Assembly (NCBI GenBank): GCA_017414505.1
Contig: JAFQLQ010000031.1
Location: 176,324-240,323, forward strand
DNA: 64,000 bases
Direction of reading: 5' to 3'
From: Clostridia bacterium
Lineage (GTDB): Bacteria; Bacillota; Clostridia; UMGS1840; HGM11507
Shown here: positions 8,885 through 17,754 of the stretch, piece after piece
How the letters are laid out: every line of letters starts with the position of its first letter
Position numbering within the stretch: the stretch's first letter is position 1
Position numbers and translations under genes: made by a program
Notes under the pieces: model-generated
What the model saw: only the letters and a program-made list of their open reading frames with translations
Database searches by the model: none
What the model was told of the DNA's origin: nothing

Positions 8885-10021
8885 ATGGAAAACAAAAGAG
8901 TTAATTTTACCTACATAGATATTCTTAGAATATTTTCCATGTTTTCGGTTGTTGGATTGCATACTGTTGCTGATAATCTAAGATTTTACAGATTAACCAC
9001 AAACTGGCATTTTGCAAATATAGTAACTTCGTTGCTGAGTATTGCGGTACCTGTATTCTTTATGATTTCGGGAGCACTTATTCTTTCCAGCCCGAAAGCT
9101 GCAAGCCTTAAGTACACCTACAAAAAAAGGCTCACAAAAATACTTGTTCCTTTTCTTGTATGGTCGCTGCTTGCAATTTTATACTATTTTTTAATAGGCT
9201 ACTTTTTTTATGGAAAAAAGGTCAATTTTGAACCTACCATATACCGTTTAACTCATTTGTTAGGGCAACCGGTAACAATTCATCTGTGGTTTGTATATGC
9301 TTTGGTTCCTTTATATATCCTTTCGCCTATATTAAAGGTTTTGGTTGATAATATGTCCGAAAAAACAGCTAAATATGCACTGTTTATATGGTTCTTTTTC
9401 AGCTCGGTTATGCTTACTGTGGCGCGCCTTGTTGATCCGGAAATCAAAGAAACGGTTATGTTAAGCTATAATTATAATCTTGATTTTATGGACGGATATA
9501 TCGGATATTTCATTTTGGGATACTATCTTCATAATACAAAAAGAAAGTTTTCCTGCGATATACTGTTAACAGTTATTGTTATATGCTATACGCTGATTTT
9601 TGGCGGAACATGGATTTATCAGAATATGTGTACGGATTATTTTGAGGGATTTAAGGTTTATAGCGGAACATTTATTCTTGTTATGTCGGTTGCAGTGTTT
9701 TTATTTGTGAAACAGCTGTGCGAAAATCACGAATTTAAAAGGGGAACTCTTGCAAGAATAAAATTCTTTTCATCTGTTTCTTATATGGTGTATCTTGTTC
9801 ATAATTTACTGATTCACTATATGTCTATAAATGAGTGGATAGTAATTGAAAATATTTTCAATACTGTTTTACGTTTTGTTATTGTTTGTGCAGTATCTGT
9901 TATATTAACAGTTTTACTGGGCAGTACAAAAGCAACATCCTATGTTTTTACCGGTGTTGATTATAAAACTGCTTGTAAAACCTTTAATTTACAGTATTTA
10001 TTCGGCAGAAAAGAAAAATAA
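8885..10021 (+). CDS. Integral membrane acyltransferase (acyltransferase-3 family)
   Basis: This 378-residue, strongly hydrophobic protein has about ten predicted transmembrane segments. The N-terminal signature FTYIDILRIFSMFSVVGLHT carries the family's early Arg and the membrane His. WHFANIVTSLLSIAVPVFFMISGALIL and the later HLWFVYALVPLYILSPIL are also typical. Such enzymes transfer acetyl or other acyl groups to surface glycans or peptidoglycan. It starts 8 bases after the isomerase with no good ribosome binding site, so translation may be coupled. Acceptor unknown. Confidence 0.85.
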   Translation: MENKRVNFTYIDILRIFSMFSVVGLHTVADNLRFYRLTTNWHFANIVTSLLSIAVPVFFMISGALILSSPKAASLKYTYKKRLTKILVPFLVWSLLAILYYFLIGYFFYGKKVNFEPTIYRLTHLLGQPVTIHLWFVYALVPLYILSPILKVLVDNMSEKTAKYALFIWFFFSSVMLTVARLVDPEIKETVMLSYNYNLDFMDGYIGYFILGYYLHNTKRKFSCDILLTVIVICYTLIFGGTWIYQNMCTDYFEGFKVYSGTFILVMSVAVFLFVKQLCENHEFKRGTLARIKFFSSVSYMVYLVHNLLIHYMSINEWIVIENIFNTVLRFVIVCAVSVILTVLLGSTKATSYVFTGVDYKTACKTFNLQYLFGRKEK

Positions 10022-10033
10022 AGGGGTATAATT

Positions 10034-11533
10034 ATGAAGAAAATTATTTGTATTGTTCTTTGCTTTGTTATTCTGGCTTTAACACCTGCATATGCAGTTG
10101 AAAATTTAAATTCAGATGAGGTTTTTGCGGAACAGGAACCGGCTCCGGAGCTATATACCTTAACAATGTATTGTAATGGCGTTGAGAGTAATATAGTAAC
10201 CATTCCTTATAAATGGAGTGCTAATGCGCCGGTAAGTTTTTACAGTCAGTCGTATCAGTATATAACTATAGCCAATACTCTTGGTTATACTACGACATAT
10301 AATGAAGAAACAGAAGAAATTGTATCTGTAAAGGATGGCAGAACCATAAAATTGAAAGTCGGAGATTACGATGCATTTGTTACCGAAGGAGAAACAACAA
10401 ATGATGTTTTTCTGTACGATGTTCCGTTTGTTGTAGAGGGAAGAACATTTATTTCAAGGTCTGCTTTAAAAAATTTGTTTGATGTGGAGCTTTATTTATC
10501 TGACTACGATGAAGAAAATCCGGAATCTCTTCCTTACATAAACATATACGAGTACAATCATTTTTACAGGATTTTCAAAGAAAATTTTACAGAATATGAG
10601 AATCTTATAGAAAAAATAGCAGAAATCTGCAATCCTGATATTGATTTTCAGACAGAAGCTCAGATGGAATACAAGCTTGATTTCAATAGCCCTGCATTCG
10701 GAACAACCATCAAAGGAAGCGGAAAAACAAAGTTTGTTTTTGAAGATTCCGACAGCTACAAATATATGAAAGTTTCAAACAATTCTGATGGGATTTTCAA
10801 TTTGTTAGACTTTAGTCTGTATGCGTTTGATTATGATTTTTATAACGAGGAAAATTCAGAAAAACGTCCTGAAATCGATTTAGACAAAACCGATGAATTG
10901 GAAATGTATTATACTCCGGAAAATATCTATTTGAAATCGGATGATGTTGTTTACTACAATATGTATGGTACTGATTATTTTAATGGAGAAAACATTAAAG
11001 ACAAATGGTTGAAGTTGCCTAATCTGGCTTTTGGGGAAGAAATAGCATCCTTTGACGATGAAAATTTTGAAATGGCAAAGGATTACCTTATCAGGGAAGT
11101 TATTGCAAGCTTTCTTGAGAGGAATTCTCACTTAAGCTATAACGAAATTTGCGGTAAAATAACCGAATTTACAAACACTTTTAATAAAGACATAATAAAA
11201 TACAATGAAAAAACAAAAACGTTGAAAATAGACTGTTCAGCGAAAGATTTTAAAAATATTGTTATGTTCTTAGGCTTTACGGAAAAAGAAGCGCAGTGGG
11301 CAGCGTTTGATTTTGAATCAACAGATGTATATGATGATAAGGGCTTGCCAAAAGGACAAGGGAAGCTTAGTTATACTCTTACAAATATTCCTAATCCTTT
11401 TAATGTGGAGATCGGTACTGTTTCTTTTGAAATGAAAATAACAAGTAAAAGCAAACAGCTTAATCAAAAAAGAGCAATTCCATCACCTGAATCAATAATT
11501 AATATTGATGAAACTGATAATGGAGCAATATAA
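10034..11533 (+). CDS. Secreted protein with stalk (CuAO-N-like) domain
   Basis: The 499-residue protein has a Sec signal peptide (cleavage near AYA-VEN). Residues about 60-175 look like a copper-amine-oxidase-N/stalk domain: a beta strand, TTTYNEETEEIVSVKDGRT, and the closing VEGRTFISRSALKNLF. This domain is common on clostridial surface proteins. The rest (about 180-499) is acidic, with no motif I recognise. There is no lipobox, SLH or sortase signal. The ribosome binding site AAAGGGG lies in the 12-base gap after the acyltransferase, so they are likely cotranscribed. Function unknown. Confidence 0.65.
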   Translation: MKKIICIVLCFVILALTPAYAVENLNSDEVFAEQEPAPELYTLTMYCNGVESNIVTIPYKWSANAPVSFYSQSYQYITIANTLGYTTTYNEETEEIVSVKDGRTIKLKVGDYDAFVTEGETTNDVFLYDVPFVVEGRTFISRSALKNLFDVELYLSDYDEENPESLPYINIYEYNHFYRIFKENFTEYENLIEKIAEICNPDIDFQTEAQMEYKLDFNSPAFGTTIKGSGKTKFVFEDSDSYKYMKVSNNSDGIFNLLDFSLYAFDYDFYNEENSEKRPEIDLDKTDELEMYYTPENIYLKSDDVVYYNMYGTDYFNGENIKDKWLKLPNLAFGEEIASFDDENFEMAKDYLIREVIASFLERNSHLSYNEICGKITEFTNTFNKDIIKYNEKTKTLKIDCSAKDFKNIVMFLGFTEKEAQWAAFDFESTDVYDDKGLPKGQGKLSYTLTNIPNPFNVEIGTVSFEMKITSKSKQLNQKRAIPSPESIINIDETDNGAI

Positions 11534-11570
11534 AAAAATGGTAAGGATTTTAAAATCCTTACCATTTTTT
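11533..11570. terminator. Bidirectional terminator, 38-bp perfect palindrome
   Basis: AAAAAATGGTAAGGATTTT is followed directly by its perfect reverse complement, giving a hairpin with A- and T-runs on both sides. It ends both the secreted-protein transcript and the facing EF-G-like gene. Confidence 0.88.
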
Positions 11571-11574
11571 ATGA

Positions 11575-13644
11575 TTATTTTTTAGATTCTTCTATAATTT
11601 TCTGAGCAACATTTGCAGGAGCTTCTTCATAGCGAACAAATTCAAACTCGAATGAACCTCTAGCACGGCTCATAGAACGTAAATCAATAGCATATTTATG
11701 CATTTCACTTACGGGAACCTCTGCACAGATTTCGGTTGTACCTTTTTCTTCAGCAGGATTCATTCCAAGAACTCTTCCTCTTCTCTTGTTGATATCACCC
11801 ATAACATCACCGGTGTATTTATCAGGAACAAGAACAGTTAACTGACCGATAGGCTCTAAAAGTACGGGATTAGCCTGTTCCAGACCGGTTTTGAATGCAG
11901 CTGATGCAGCCATTTTGAATGCCATTTCAGAAGAGTCAACCGGATGGTAGGAACCATCGTATAATGTAGCTTTCAGGTTAACAACAGGATATCCTGCAAG
12001 AACACCGTTCTGAATGCTTTCTCTCAAGCCTTTTTCAACAGCGGGGAAGTAGTTTTTCGGAACACTTCCGCCAAATACTCTTTCACCGAATTCAAGATCA
12101 GCGTTTTCACCGGGTTCAAATTCAATCCAAACGTGACCGTACTGACCGTGACCGCCGGACTGTTTCTTATGTTTACCTTCTGCCTGAACTTTCTTTCTTA
12201 TGGTTTCTCTGTAAGCAATTTTTGGTTCTTTTAAGGAAACATCAACACCGTAGCGTGTTTTTAATTTGCTTACGATAACATCAATGTGCTGTTCGCCCAT
12301 ACCGGAAATAACAAGCTCTTTTGTTTCTACATTGTTTTCAAATTTGAATGTAGGATCTTCTTCTCTTAACTTAGCAAGACCGGAACTGATTTTTTCTTCG
12401 TCGCCCTTTTCTTTCGGAATAATTGTAAGTGAAAGAGTTGGTTTCGGGAATTTCAGCTTGGAATATTCAACAGGGGAGGAAGGTGTGCAAAGAGTATCGC
12501 CTGTTTTTGCAAGAGGCATTTTTGTTACAGCACCGATATCACCTGCGTGAAGTGCAGTAATTTCAGTCTGTTTTTTACCTCTCATTGTATATATCTTACC
12601 AATTTTTTCATTTTCATCTTTTCTGATGTTTTTAAATGTCATATCGGGTTTAACAACACCGGACATAACTTTAAAGTAAGAAAGCTTACCAACAAAGGGG
12701 TCAACCAATGTTTTAAATACAAAGATTGATGCAGGTTCGCTGTCGTCACATTTAACTTCAATTCTTTCATCTGTATTTGGTTTGTAAGCTTTTCTCTGAG
12801 GAACTTCGGAGGGGGAAGGATAGAATTCTATAATTGTTTCTACCAGCTTTTTAACACCTACGTTTTTAAGAGCCGAACCGAATAATACGGGAACGATATT
12901 GCAGCTTTCAATACCTTTTTTTACAGCTCCTACTATTTCCTCGGAAGTGAAAGGCTCGCCCTCAAAGTATTTATTCATTAAATCGTCGTCCTGCTCAGCA
13001 ACAGCTTCAAAAAGCATATCCTGAATTTTATCAAATTCTTCCTGATATTCTGCGGGCAGGTCGATTAATTTACTTGCACTGTTGGGAACGTATTCTTTAG
13101 CCTGAGCATGAATAACGTCTACATAACCTGTAACGGTTCCGCCATCTCTCATAGGAATGAAAAACGGAGCAATAGATTTACCGAATTTTTCTTTCAGACT
13201 GTCAACAATTGCAGTGAAATCAACGTTTTCTTCATCTATTTCATTAACAAAGATAATTTTCGGGATTTTATTTTCGTCAGCAAGCTTCCATGCTTTTTCT
13301 GTACCAACCTGAATTCCTGCTTTACCGCTTATCATAATAATTACACTGTCGGCAGCGGAAACGCCTTCAATCATTTCTCCCTGGAAATCAAAAAAACCGG
13401 GAGTATCTATAATATTAATCTTACAGTCATTCCACTCTATATTGGCAATAGATGTATTAATAGAAATTTTTCTTTTTGTCTCCTCGGAATCAAAGTCCAT
13501 AACGGTATTTCCGTCAGAAACCTTTCCTTGTCTGTCAATGGATTTTGCTTTGTACAAAATAGCTTCCGCAAGGTTGGTTTTACCCGTACCTCCATGAGCA
13601 ATAAGGGCAACGTTCCTTATGTCGGCTGTTTTGAATTCTTTCAT
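11575..13644 (-). CDS. Elongation factor G-like GTPase (EF-G paralogue)
   Basis: The 689-residue protein has the five-domain EF-G plan. The P-loop is AHGGTGKT, switch I is in DSEETKRKISINTS, and G3 is DTPGF. The G4 motif reads NEID instead of NKxD. Domain IV (GGHGQYGHVWIEFEP) and domain V (MSRARGSFEFEFVRYEEAP) are present. Variants of this kind are grouped as FusA2-like and occur beside a canonical fusA that sits in the ribosomal protein operon, which is not in this window. It stands alone here, away from ribosomal genes, supporting paralogue status. The minus-strand ribosome binding site AGAAAGGAA precedes ATG. Whether it supports translocation, recycling or another role is not decidable here. 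Confidence 0.85.
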   Translation of the reverse strand: MKEFKTADIRNVALIAHGGTGKTNLAEAILYKAKSIDRQGKVSDGNTVMDFDSEETKRKISINTSIANIEWNDCKINIIDTPGFFDFQGEMIEGVSAADSVIIMISGKAGIQVGTEKAWKLADENKIPKIIFVNEIDEENVDFTAIVDSLKEKFGKSIAPFFIPMRDGGTVTGYVDVIHAQAKEYVPNSASKLIDLPAEYQEEFDKIQDMLFEAVAEQDDDLMNKYFEGEPFTSEEIVGAVKKGIESCNIVPVLFGSALKNVGVKKLVETIIEFYPSPSEVPQRKAYKPNTDERIEVKCDDSEPASIFVFKTLVDPFVGKLSYFKVMSGVVKPDMTFKNIRKDENEKIGKIYTMRGKKQTEITALHAGDIGAVTKMPLAKTGDTLCTPSSPVEYSKLKFPKPTLSLTIIPKEKGDEEKISSGLAKLREEDPTFKFENNVETKELVISGMGEQHIDVIVSKLKTRYGVDVSLKEPKIAYRETIRKKVQAEGKHKKQSGGHGQYGHVWIEFEPGENADLEFGERVFGGSVPKNYFPAVEKGLRESIQNGVLAGYPVVNLKATLYDGSYHPVDSSEMAFKMAASAAFKTGLEQANPVLLEPIGQLTVLVPDKYTGDVMGDINKRRGRVLGMNPAEEKGTTEICAEVPVSEMHKYAIDLRSMSRARGSFEFEFVRYEEAPANVAQKIIEESKK

Positions 13645-13878
13645 CGTAAATCATTCCTTTCTGTGTTTTATGTAATAAATGTTATGTTGCATACGTCTGA
13701 AATAGTATAAATTGTTAAAGACGACCAAATAACTACTTCTATTATAAAATATTTTGTTGGAAAATGCTATATATTTTTTCAAATTATATGTAGAAATTAT
13801 AGTGGCGTTTTTGTACGATATATACAAAATAAATGAATAAAGTGTAAAAATTCTGTGAAAGTTTTAATAAAACAAATG

Positions 13879-13907
13879 TTGATTTTTTAAAAATGATGGT
13901 ATATACT
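13879..13907 (+). promoter_or_regulatory. Promoter of tadA
   Basis: TTGATT (13879-13884), a 17-base spacer, TATACT (13902-13907). The rest of the roughly 295-base gap between the divergent EF-G-like and tadA genes is very AT-rich, and I see no other feature in it. Confidence 0.55.
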
Positions 13908-13939
13908 TTAAATGTTGAAAAAATTTACGGAGAATACGT

Positions 13940-14383
13940 ATGGATTATAAATTTATGAAGGCTGCACTTTCTGCCGCAAAAAAGGCAGAAATACTGGGAG
14001 AAATTCCTGTTGGTGCAGTTGTTGTAAAGAACGGAGAAATTATATCGGAAGGATATAATCTGAGAGAAACAAACAAAAATGCACTTCATCATGCAGAAGT
14101 TATTGCAATTGACAATGCGTGTAAAAAGCTTAACACACGCAGGCTTAAAGAATGCGATATATATGTAACCTTAGAGCCCTGCATAATGTGTGGCGGTGCG
14201 ATAATTAATTCGGAAATAAAAAATGTTTATTTCGGGGCTTACGATATTAACGGAGGCTCCTGCGGAATAAGCAGAAATATATTTAAAGATTTTAAAAATA
14301 TCAATGTAATGGGCGGAATTATGGAAAAGGAATGTTCTGAAATTCTTACCGCTTTTTTTGAAAAAATGAGAAAGGATGATTAA
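13940..14383 (+). CDS. tadA: tRNA adenosine(34) deaminase TadA
   Basis: This 147-residue zinc enzyme converts A34 to inosine in the wobble position of tRNA-Arg(ACG). The cytidine-deaminase motif is complete: His51-Ala52-Glu53 (HHAEVIAID) supplies one zinc ligand and the proton shuttle, and Pro80-Cys81 to Cys84 (EPCIMCGGAI) the other two. The N-terminal AGLEIPVGAV-like stretch reads ILGEIPVGAVVV. Length fits the bacterial family. It is first in a possible operon with the P-II-like and antiporter genes, whose starts nearly touch. Confidence 0.95.
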   Translation: MDYKFMKAALSAAKKAEILGEIPVGAVVVKNGEIISEGYNLRETNKNALHHAEVIAIDNACKKLNTRRLKECDIYVTLEPCIMCGGAIINSEIKNVYFGAYDINGGSCGISRNIFKDFKNINVMGGIMEKECSEILTAFFEKMRKDD

Positions 14384-14384
14384 A

Positions 14385-14723
14385 ATGCCACAGCTTTTAG
14401 TATTGGTATTAAACAAAATTGAATGCTTAGAGAGTATTCTTGAAAATTTAGAGGAAGCAGGAATAAAAGGTGCTACAATCCTTGAATCAAAAGGAATGGC
14501 ACACAGCCTTGCGGAATTTTCAGAGCTAAGATTTATGGCTTCCTTAAGAATGCTTCTTGATCCGGAAAGACAGGAAAGCAAAACTGTTTTTATGGTTATA
14601 GATGAAGCTAAAATAAAGCTTGTATCTGATATAATAAATAAGGCAACAGGCGGACTGGACAAGCCGGATACCGGAATAATATTTACTTTGCCAATATCAT
14701 ACACGGAAGGATTTGAAATATAA
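14385..14723 (+). CDS. P-II-like small regulatory protein
   Basis: I start at 14385 because AAAGGA (14371-14376) is spaced 8 bases before it; an ATG 9 bases upstream has no usable spacing and overlaps the tadA end. The 112-residue product has the P-II-type pattern: a first beta-alpha unit with GIKGATILESKGMAHS, a middle region corresponding to the T-loop, the strand KTVFMVIDEAKIKLVSDIINKA, and GGLDKPDTGIIFTLPISY, which matches the P-II C-terminus. P-II-like proteins bind nucleotides and gate transporters or enzymes. The next gene is an antiporter starting one base after the stop, the natural candidate partner. The ligand (ATP/ADP, AMP, cyclic nucleotide) is unknown. Confidence 0.65.
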   Translation: MPQLLVLVLNKIECLESILENLEEAGIKGATILESKGMAHSLAEFSELRFMASLRMLLDPERQESKTVFMVIDEAKIKLVSDIINKATGGLDKPDTGIIFTLPISYTEGFEI

Positions 14724-14724
14724 A

Positions 14725-15891
14725 ATGACATTGAATGTATTGCTTTATATGGCAATTATGATTTTTACGGGTATGATTTTCGGCAGACTTGTAAAACAGA
14801 TAAAATTGCCGAATGTAACTGGTTATCTTATTGGCGGACTGCTTATCGGCCCGAGTGTTTTTAATATTATACCGCTTGAATCCATTGAAAATTTCACTGT
14901 TATTTCCGAAGTTGCACTTGGATTTATCGCATTTTCAATCGGTAATGAATTTAAAATTTCATATTTTAAACGTGTGGGTGTTACACCGATTGTCATAGCA
15001 GTTTTTGAAGCTTTGTTTGCAGTTGTGTTTGTTATTATAGGATTACTCGTTGCAGGAAATACTTTGCCTTTTTCACTTGTACTTGGTTCAATTGCATCGG
15101 CAACAGCACCGGCGGCAACAATTATGGTTATCAAGCAGTATAAAGCAAAAGGCCCTGTTACCGAAACTCTGCTTTCGGTTGTTGCTCTTGATGATGCCGT
15201 AGCCCTTATACTTTTTGGAATTTCTGTTGCAGTTGCACAAACACTTACATCGGCAGGAGCTTCTGTCGTGAGCGCAATAATGTCACCTGTTATTGAAATT
15301 GGCGGTGCTTTGATTGTAGGATTTTTGCTCGGACTTCTGTTTACCGTACCTCTTAAATGGTTTAAAAAGGATGGAAACAGAATGGCTTTGATGTGTGCTT
15401 TTGTTTTTCTTGGAATAGGTATTGCTGATACCTGTGGATTTTCATCCCTGCTTTTGTGTATGGCGATGGGTGCGGCTCTTGCTAATTTTTCAAGCAATGT
15501 AAATCACATTATGAAGCTGTCCGATTACATAACACCACCGATTTTTATTCTGTTTTTTGTTTTAAGCGGTGCAGAGCTTAATCTGTCCGTTTTACCGGCA
15601 ATAGGAGTTGCAGGTGTAGTTTATGTTGTAATGCGTGTTGCCGGCAAGATTTTCGGTTCCTATTTTGGTGCACTTATTATGAGATCAGAAAGTGCCATCA
15701 AAAAATATCTTGGCCCTGCACTTATACCTCAGGCAGGTGTGGCAATCGGTTTATCCCTTGTTGCAACAACTGTCGTTCCGGAATACGGTGCTAATATCAG
15801 AGCTATTATTCTTTGCGGAACATTAATTTATGAGTTGATTGGCCCTGCAATCAGCAAAATGTCACTTAAAAAAGCAGGAGAAATTAAATAA
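14725..15891 (+). CDS. CPA2-type cation:proton antiporter membrane subunit
   Basis: About 388 residues with 11-13 predicted transmembrane segments: GRLVKQIKLPNVTGYLIGGLL near the N-terminus, the unwound-helix region SIASATAPAATIMVIKQY, and the ion-binding motif ALDDAVALILFG carrying the conserved acidic pair. It resembles the membrane part of Kef/NapA antiporters and lacks the cytoplasmic RCK domain. I prefer ATG 14725 to a TTG at 14713; neither is ideally spaced from GGAAGG (14705-14710). The stop of the P-II-like gene is immediately upstream, so the two are translationally linked. Whether Na+ or K+ is exchanged for protons is not decidable. Confidence 0.85.
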   Translation: MTLNVLLYMAIMIFTGMIFGRLVKQIKLPNVTGYLIGGLLIGPSVFNIIPLESIENFTVISEVALGFIAFSIGNEFKISYFKRVGVTPIVIAVFEALFAVVFVIIGLLVAGNTLPFSLVLGSIASATAPAATIMVIKQYKAKGPVTETLLSVVALDDAVALILFGISVAVAQTLTSAGASVVSAIMSPVIEIGGALIVGFLLGLLFTVPLKWFKKDGNRMALMCAFVFLGIGIADTCGFSSLLLCMAMGAALANFSSNVNHIMKLSDYITPPIFILFFVLSGAELNLSVLPAIGVAGVVYVVMRVAGKIFGSYFGALIMRSESAIKKYLGPALIPQAGVAIGLSLVATTVVPEYGANIRAIILCGTLIYELIGPAISKMSLKKAGEIK

Positions 15892-15899
15892 AATGTCTG

Positions 15900-15927
15900 A
15901 AACGGCACGAAATGAGTGCCGTTTTTT
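15900..15927 (+). terminator. Intrinsic terminator after the antiporter gene
   Basis: Stem AACGGCAC / GTGCCGTT with the loop GAAATGA, followed by a T-run. Confidence 0.85.
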
Positions 15928-15976
15928 GTATAATTTTTTAAAATTTATCTTTTTGGCAGATTTTTTCAAAAAAAAC

Positions 15977-16005
15977 TTTAAATTTTAATTACAATGTGGT
16001 ATAAT
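15977..16005 (+). promoter_or_regulatory. Extended -10 promoter of the methyltransferase/ECF operon
   Basis: A perfect TATAAT (16000-16005) preceded by TGG; a weak -35 (TTTAAA) sits 17 bases upstream. It opens the run of same-strand genes from 16036. Confidence 0.6.
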
Positions 16006-16035
16006 GGATAATATTATAAAGGAGTATTGTTTTTT

Positions 16036-16908
16036 ATGTGGTTAGCTGATAAATGGAATGATTATAAAATACTTGATACTGCAAATGGCGAGAAGCTTGA
16101 AAGTTGGGGTAAATATGTTTTTATACGTCCCGATCCTCAGGTTATCTGGTCATACAAAAATGCACCGGAATTATGGAAAAAAGCACATGGAAGATATAAC
16201 AGAAGCAAAAAAGGCGGAGGAAACTGGGATATAACCTTTAAAAATCTTCCGGATAAATGGCAGATTTCATACAGAGACCTTAAATTTGTTGTTCGTCCTA
16301 CCGGTTTTAAACACACCGGTCTTTTTCCTGAGCAGGCTGTAAACTGGGATTTTACCTCTGATATTATTTCTAAAAGCGACAGACAGCTTAATGTGCTTAA
16401 TCTGTTTGGATATACCGGCGGCGCAAGTGTTGCGGCATTAAAAGCCGGCGCTAAGGTTTGCCATGTTGATGCCTCCAAGGGAATGATTTCCTGGTGCAGA
16501 GAAAATGTAGAAGCAAACGGTCTTGCAGACAGACCGATCAGATATATAGTTGACGATGCGGTGAAATTTGTTGAAAGAGAGATAAGAAGAGGCAATTTTT
16601 ACGATGGAGTTATAATGGATCCTCCGTCCTACGGAAGAGGGCCGAAAGGTGAAGTTTGGACTCTTGAAGAAAAAATATTCGACCTTATTTCGCTTTGCAC
16701 AAATGTTCTTTCTGAAAAGCCTGCATTCTTTATTGTTAATTCGTACACTACAGGGCTTGCTCCCACTGTTTTATACAATATGCTTTCTATGACGGTGGGA
16801 AGAAAGTTCGGCGGAACAACTCAGGCAGAGGAAATAGGTCTGCCGGTTGAAAACAGCCCTTATATTCTTCCTTGCGGTTCTACCGGAAGATGGATTGGAG
16901 AATTTTAA
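16036..16908 (+). CDS. Class I SAM-dependent methyltransferase, RlmI/RlmL-C-like
   Basis: The 290-residue product contains a Rossmann methyltransferase fold: motif I NVLNLFGYTGGASVAALKAG, the acidic end of strand 2 in VCHVDASKGMISWCREN, and the catalytic-loop motif MDPPSYGRG. FKHTGLFPEQAVNWDF before the fold is typical of the RlmI/YccW type that methylates 23S rRNA cytosine. The N-terminal PUA domain of full RlmI is absent, so the target is uncertain. I use ATG 16036; an in-frame TTG at 16027 lies only 2 bases from AAAGGAG. Its stop abuts the ecfA1 start codon. Confidence 0.8.
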   Translation: MWLADKWNDYKILDTANGEKLESWGKYVFIRPDPQVIWSYKNAPELWKKAHGRYNRSKKGGGNWDITFKNLPDKWQISYRDLKFVVRPTGFKHTGLFPEQAVNWDFTSDIISKSDRQLNVLNLFGYTGGASVAALKAGAKVCHVDASKGMISWCRENVEANGLADRPIRYIVDDAVKFVEREIRRGNFYDGVIMDPPSYGRGPKGEVWTLEEKIFDLISLCTNVLSEKPAFFIVNSYTTGLAPTVLYNMLSMTVGRKFGGTTQAEEIGLPVENSPYILPCGSTGRWIGEF

Positions 16909-17751
16909 ATGACCGATATTTTACAAACGGAAAATCTTTATTACAGTTATAATAACGAAAACGAAACGCATGAAGTTTTAAAAAATATTTCGCTTAATAT
17001 TAAAAAAGGAAGCTTTGTTTCTGTTCTTGGGCACAACGGTTCGGGAAAATCGACTCTTGCAAAGCATTTTAATGTAATTCTTTTGCCTTGCGGAGGCAAA
17101 GTGTATGTTGCAGGAATGGATACTTCAGACGAAAGTAAAATTTTTGATATAAGGCAGAAAACGGGTATGGTTTTTCAAAATCCCGATAATCAGCTTGTTG
17201 CTTCCGTTGTGGAGGAGGATGTTGCCTTTGCACTTGAAAATTTAGGTGTTCCTTCGGCTGAGATAAGAACAAGAGTTGACGAAGCGTTAAAGATTGTTGG
17301 TTTGTATGATTACCGTCTTTCTGCTCCTCATATGCTTTCTGGAGGGCAAAAGCAGAGAGTTGCAATTGCAGGAATCTTAGCAATGCAGCCTGAATGTATT
17401 GTTCTTGATGAACCTACCGCTATGCTTGATCCTAACGGCAGAAAAGAAGTGTTGTCCACTCTGAAAAAGCTTAACAAAGAACGTGGAATTACAGTAGTTC
17501 TTATTACTCACTATATGGAAGAAGCCGCAATGTCGGACAGAATTGTTGTTATTGACAACGGTGAAATATTGCTTGACGACACACCGAGAGAAATTTTTAA
17601 AAATGTTGAACTTATAAAATCCATAGGACTTGATGTTCCGCAAACAACAGAATTGCTGTACGAGCTCTATCGCAGCGGAATAAAAGTGTCCTTTGAAAAT
17701 CTTACAGTTGATGAATGTGTAAATGAGCTTATGAAAGTTCTGGAGGTATAA
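16909..17751 (+). CDS. ecfA1: ECF transporter ATP-binding protein EcfA1
   Basis: The 280-residue ABC ATPase shows Walker [11 protein letters not shown]-loop [20 protein letters not shown], signature [13 protein letters not shown], Walker [14 protein letters not shown] and the switch His in [15 protein letters not shown] and the C-terminal helical extension are typical of the energy-coupling-factor module, which powers vitamin and metal uptake by exchangeable S components. It is directly followed by ecfA2 and ecfT. No S component gene is nearby, so this is likely the shared group II module. Confidence 0.95.
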   Translation: MTDILQTENLYYSYNNENETHEVLKNISLNIKKGSFVSVLGHNGSGKSTLAKHFNVILLPCGGKVYVAGMDTSDESKIFDIRQKTGMVFQNPDNQLVASVVEEDVAFALENLGVPSAEIRTRVDEALKIVGLYDYRLSAPHMLSGGQKQRVAIAGILAMQPECIVLDEPTAMLDPNGRKEVLSTLKKLNKERGITVVLITHYMEEAAMSDRIVVIDNGEILLDDTPREIFKNVELIKSIGLDVPQTTELLYELYRSGIKVSFENLTVDECVNELMKVLEV

Positions 17752-17754
17752 AAA

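Noticed and set aside
13108..13710. Long open frame on the plus strand (200 codons) opposite the EF-G-like gene
   Set aside because: Antisense to a clearly coding gene, Phe/Asn-rich shadow composition, no ribosome binding site.
14823..15497. Open frame of 224 codons opposite the antiporter gene
   Set aside because: Low-complexity Thr/Ser/Ala/Ile shadow of a membrane protein gene, with no start signals.
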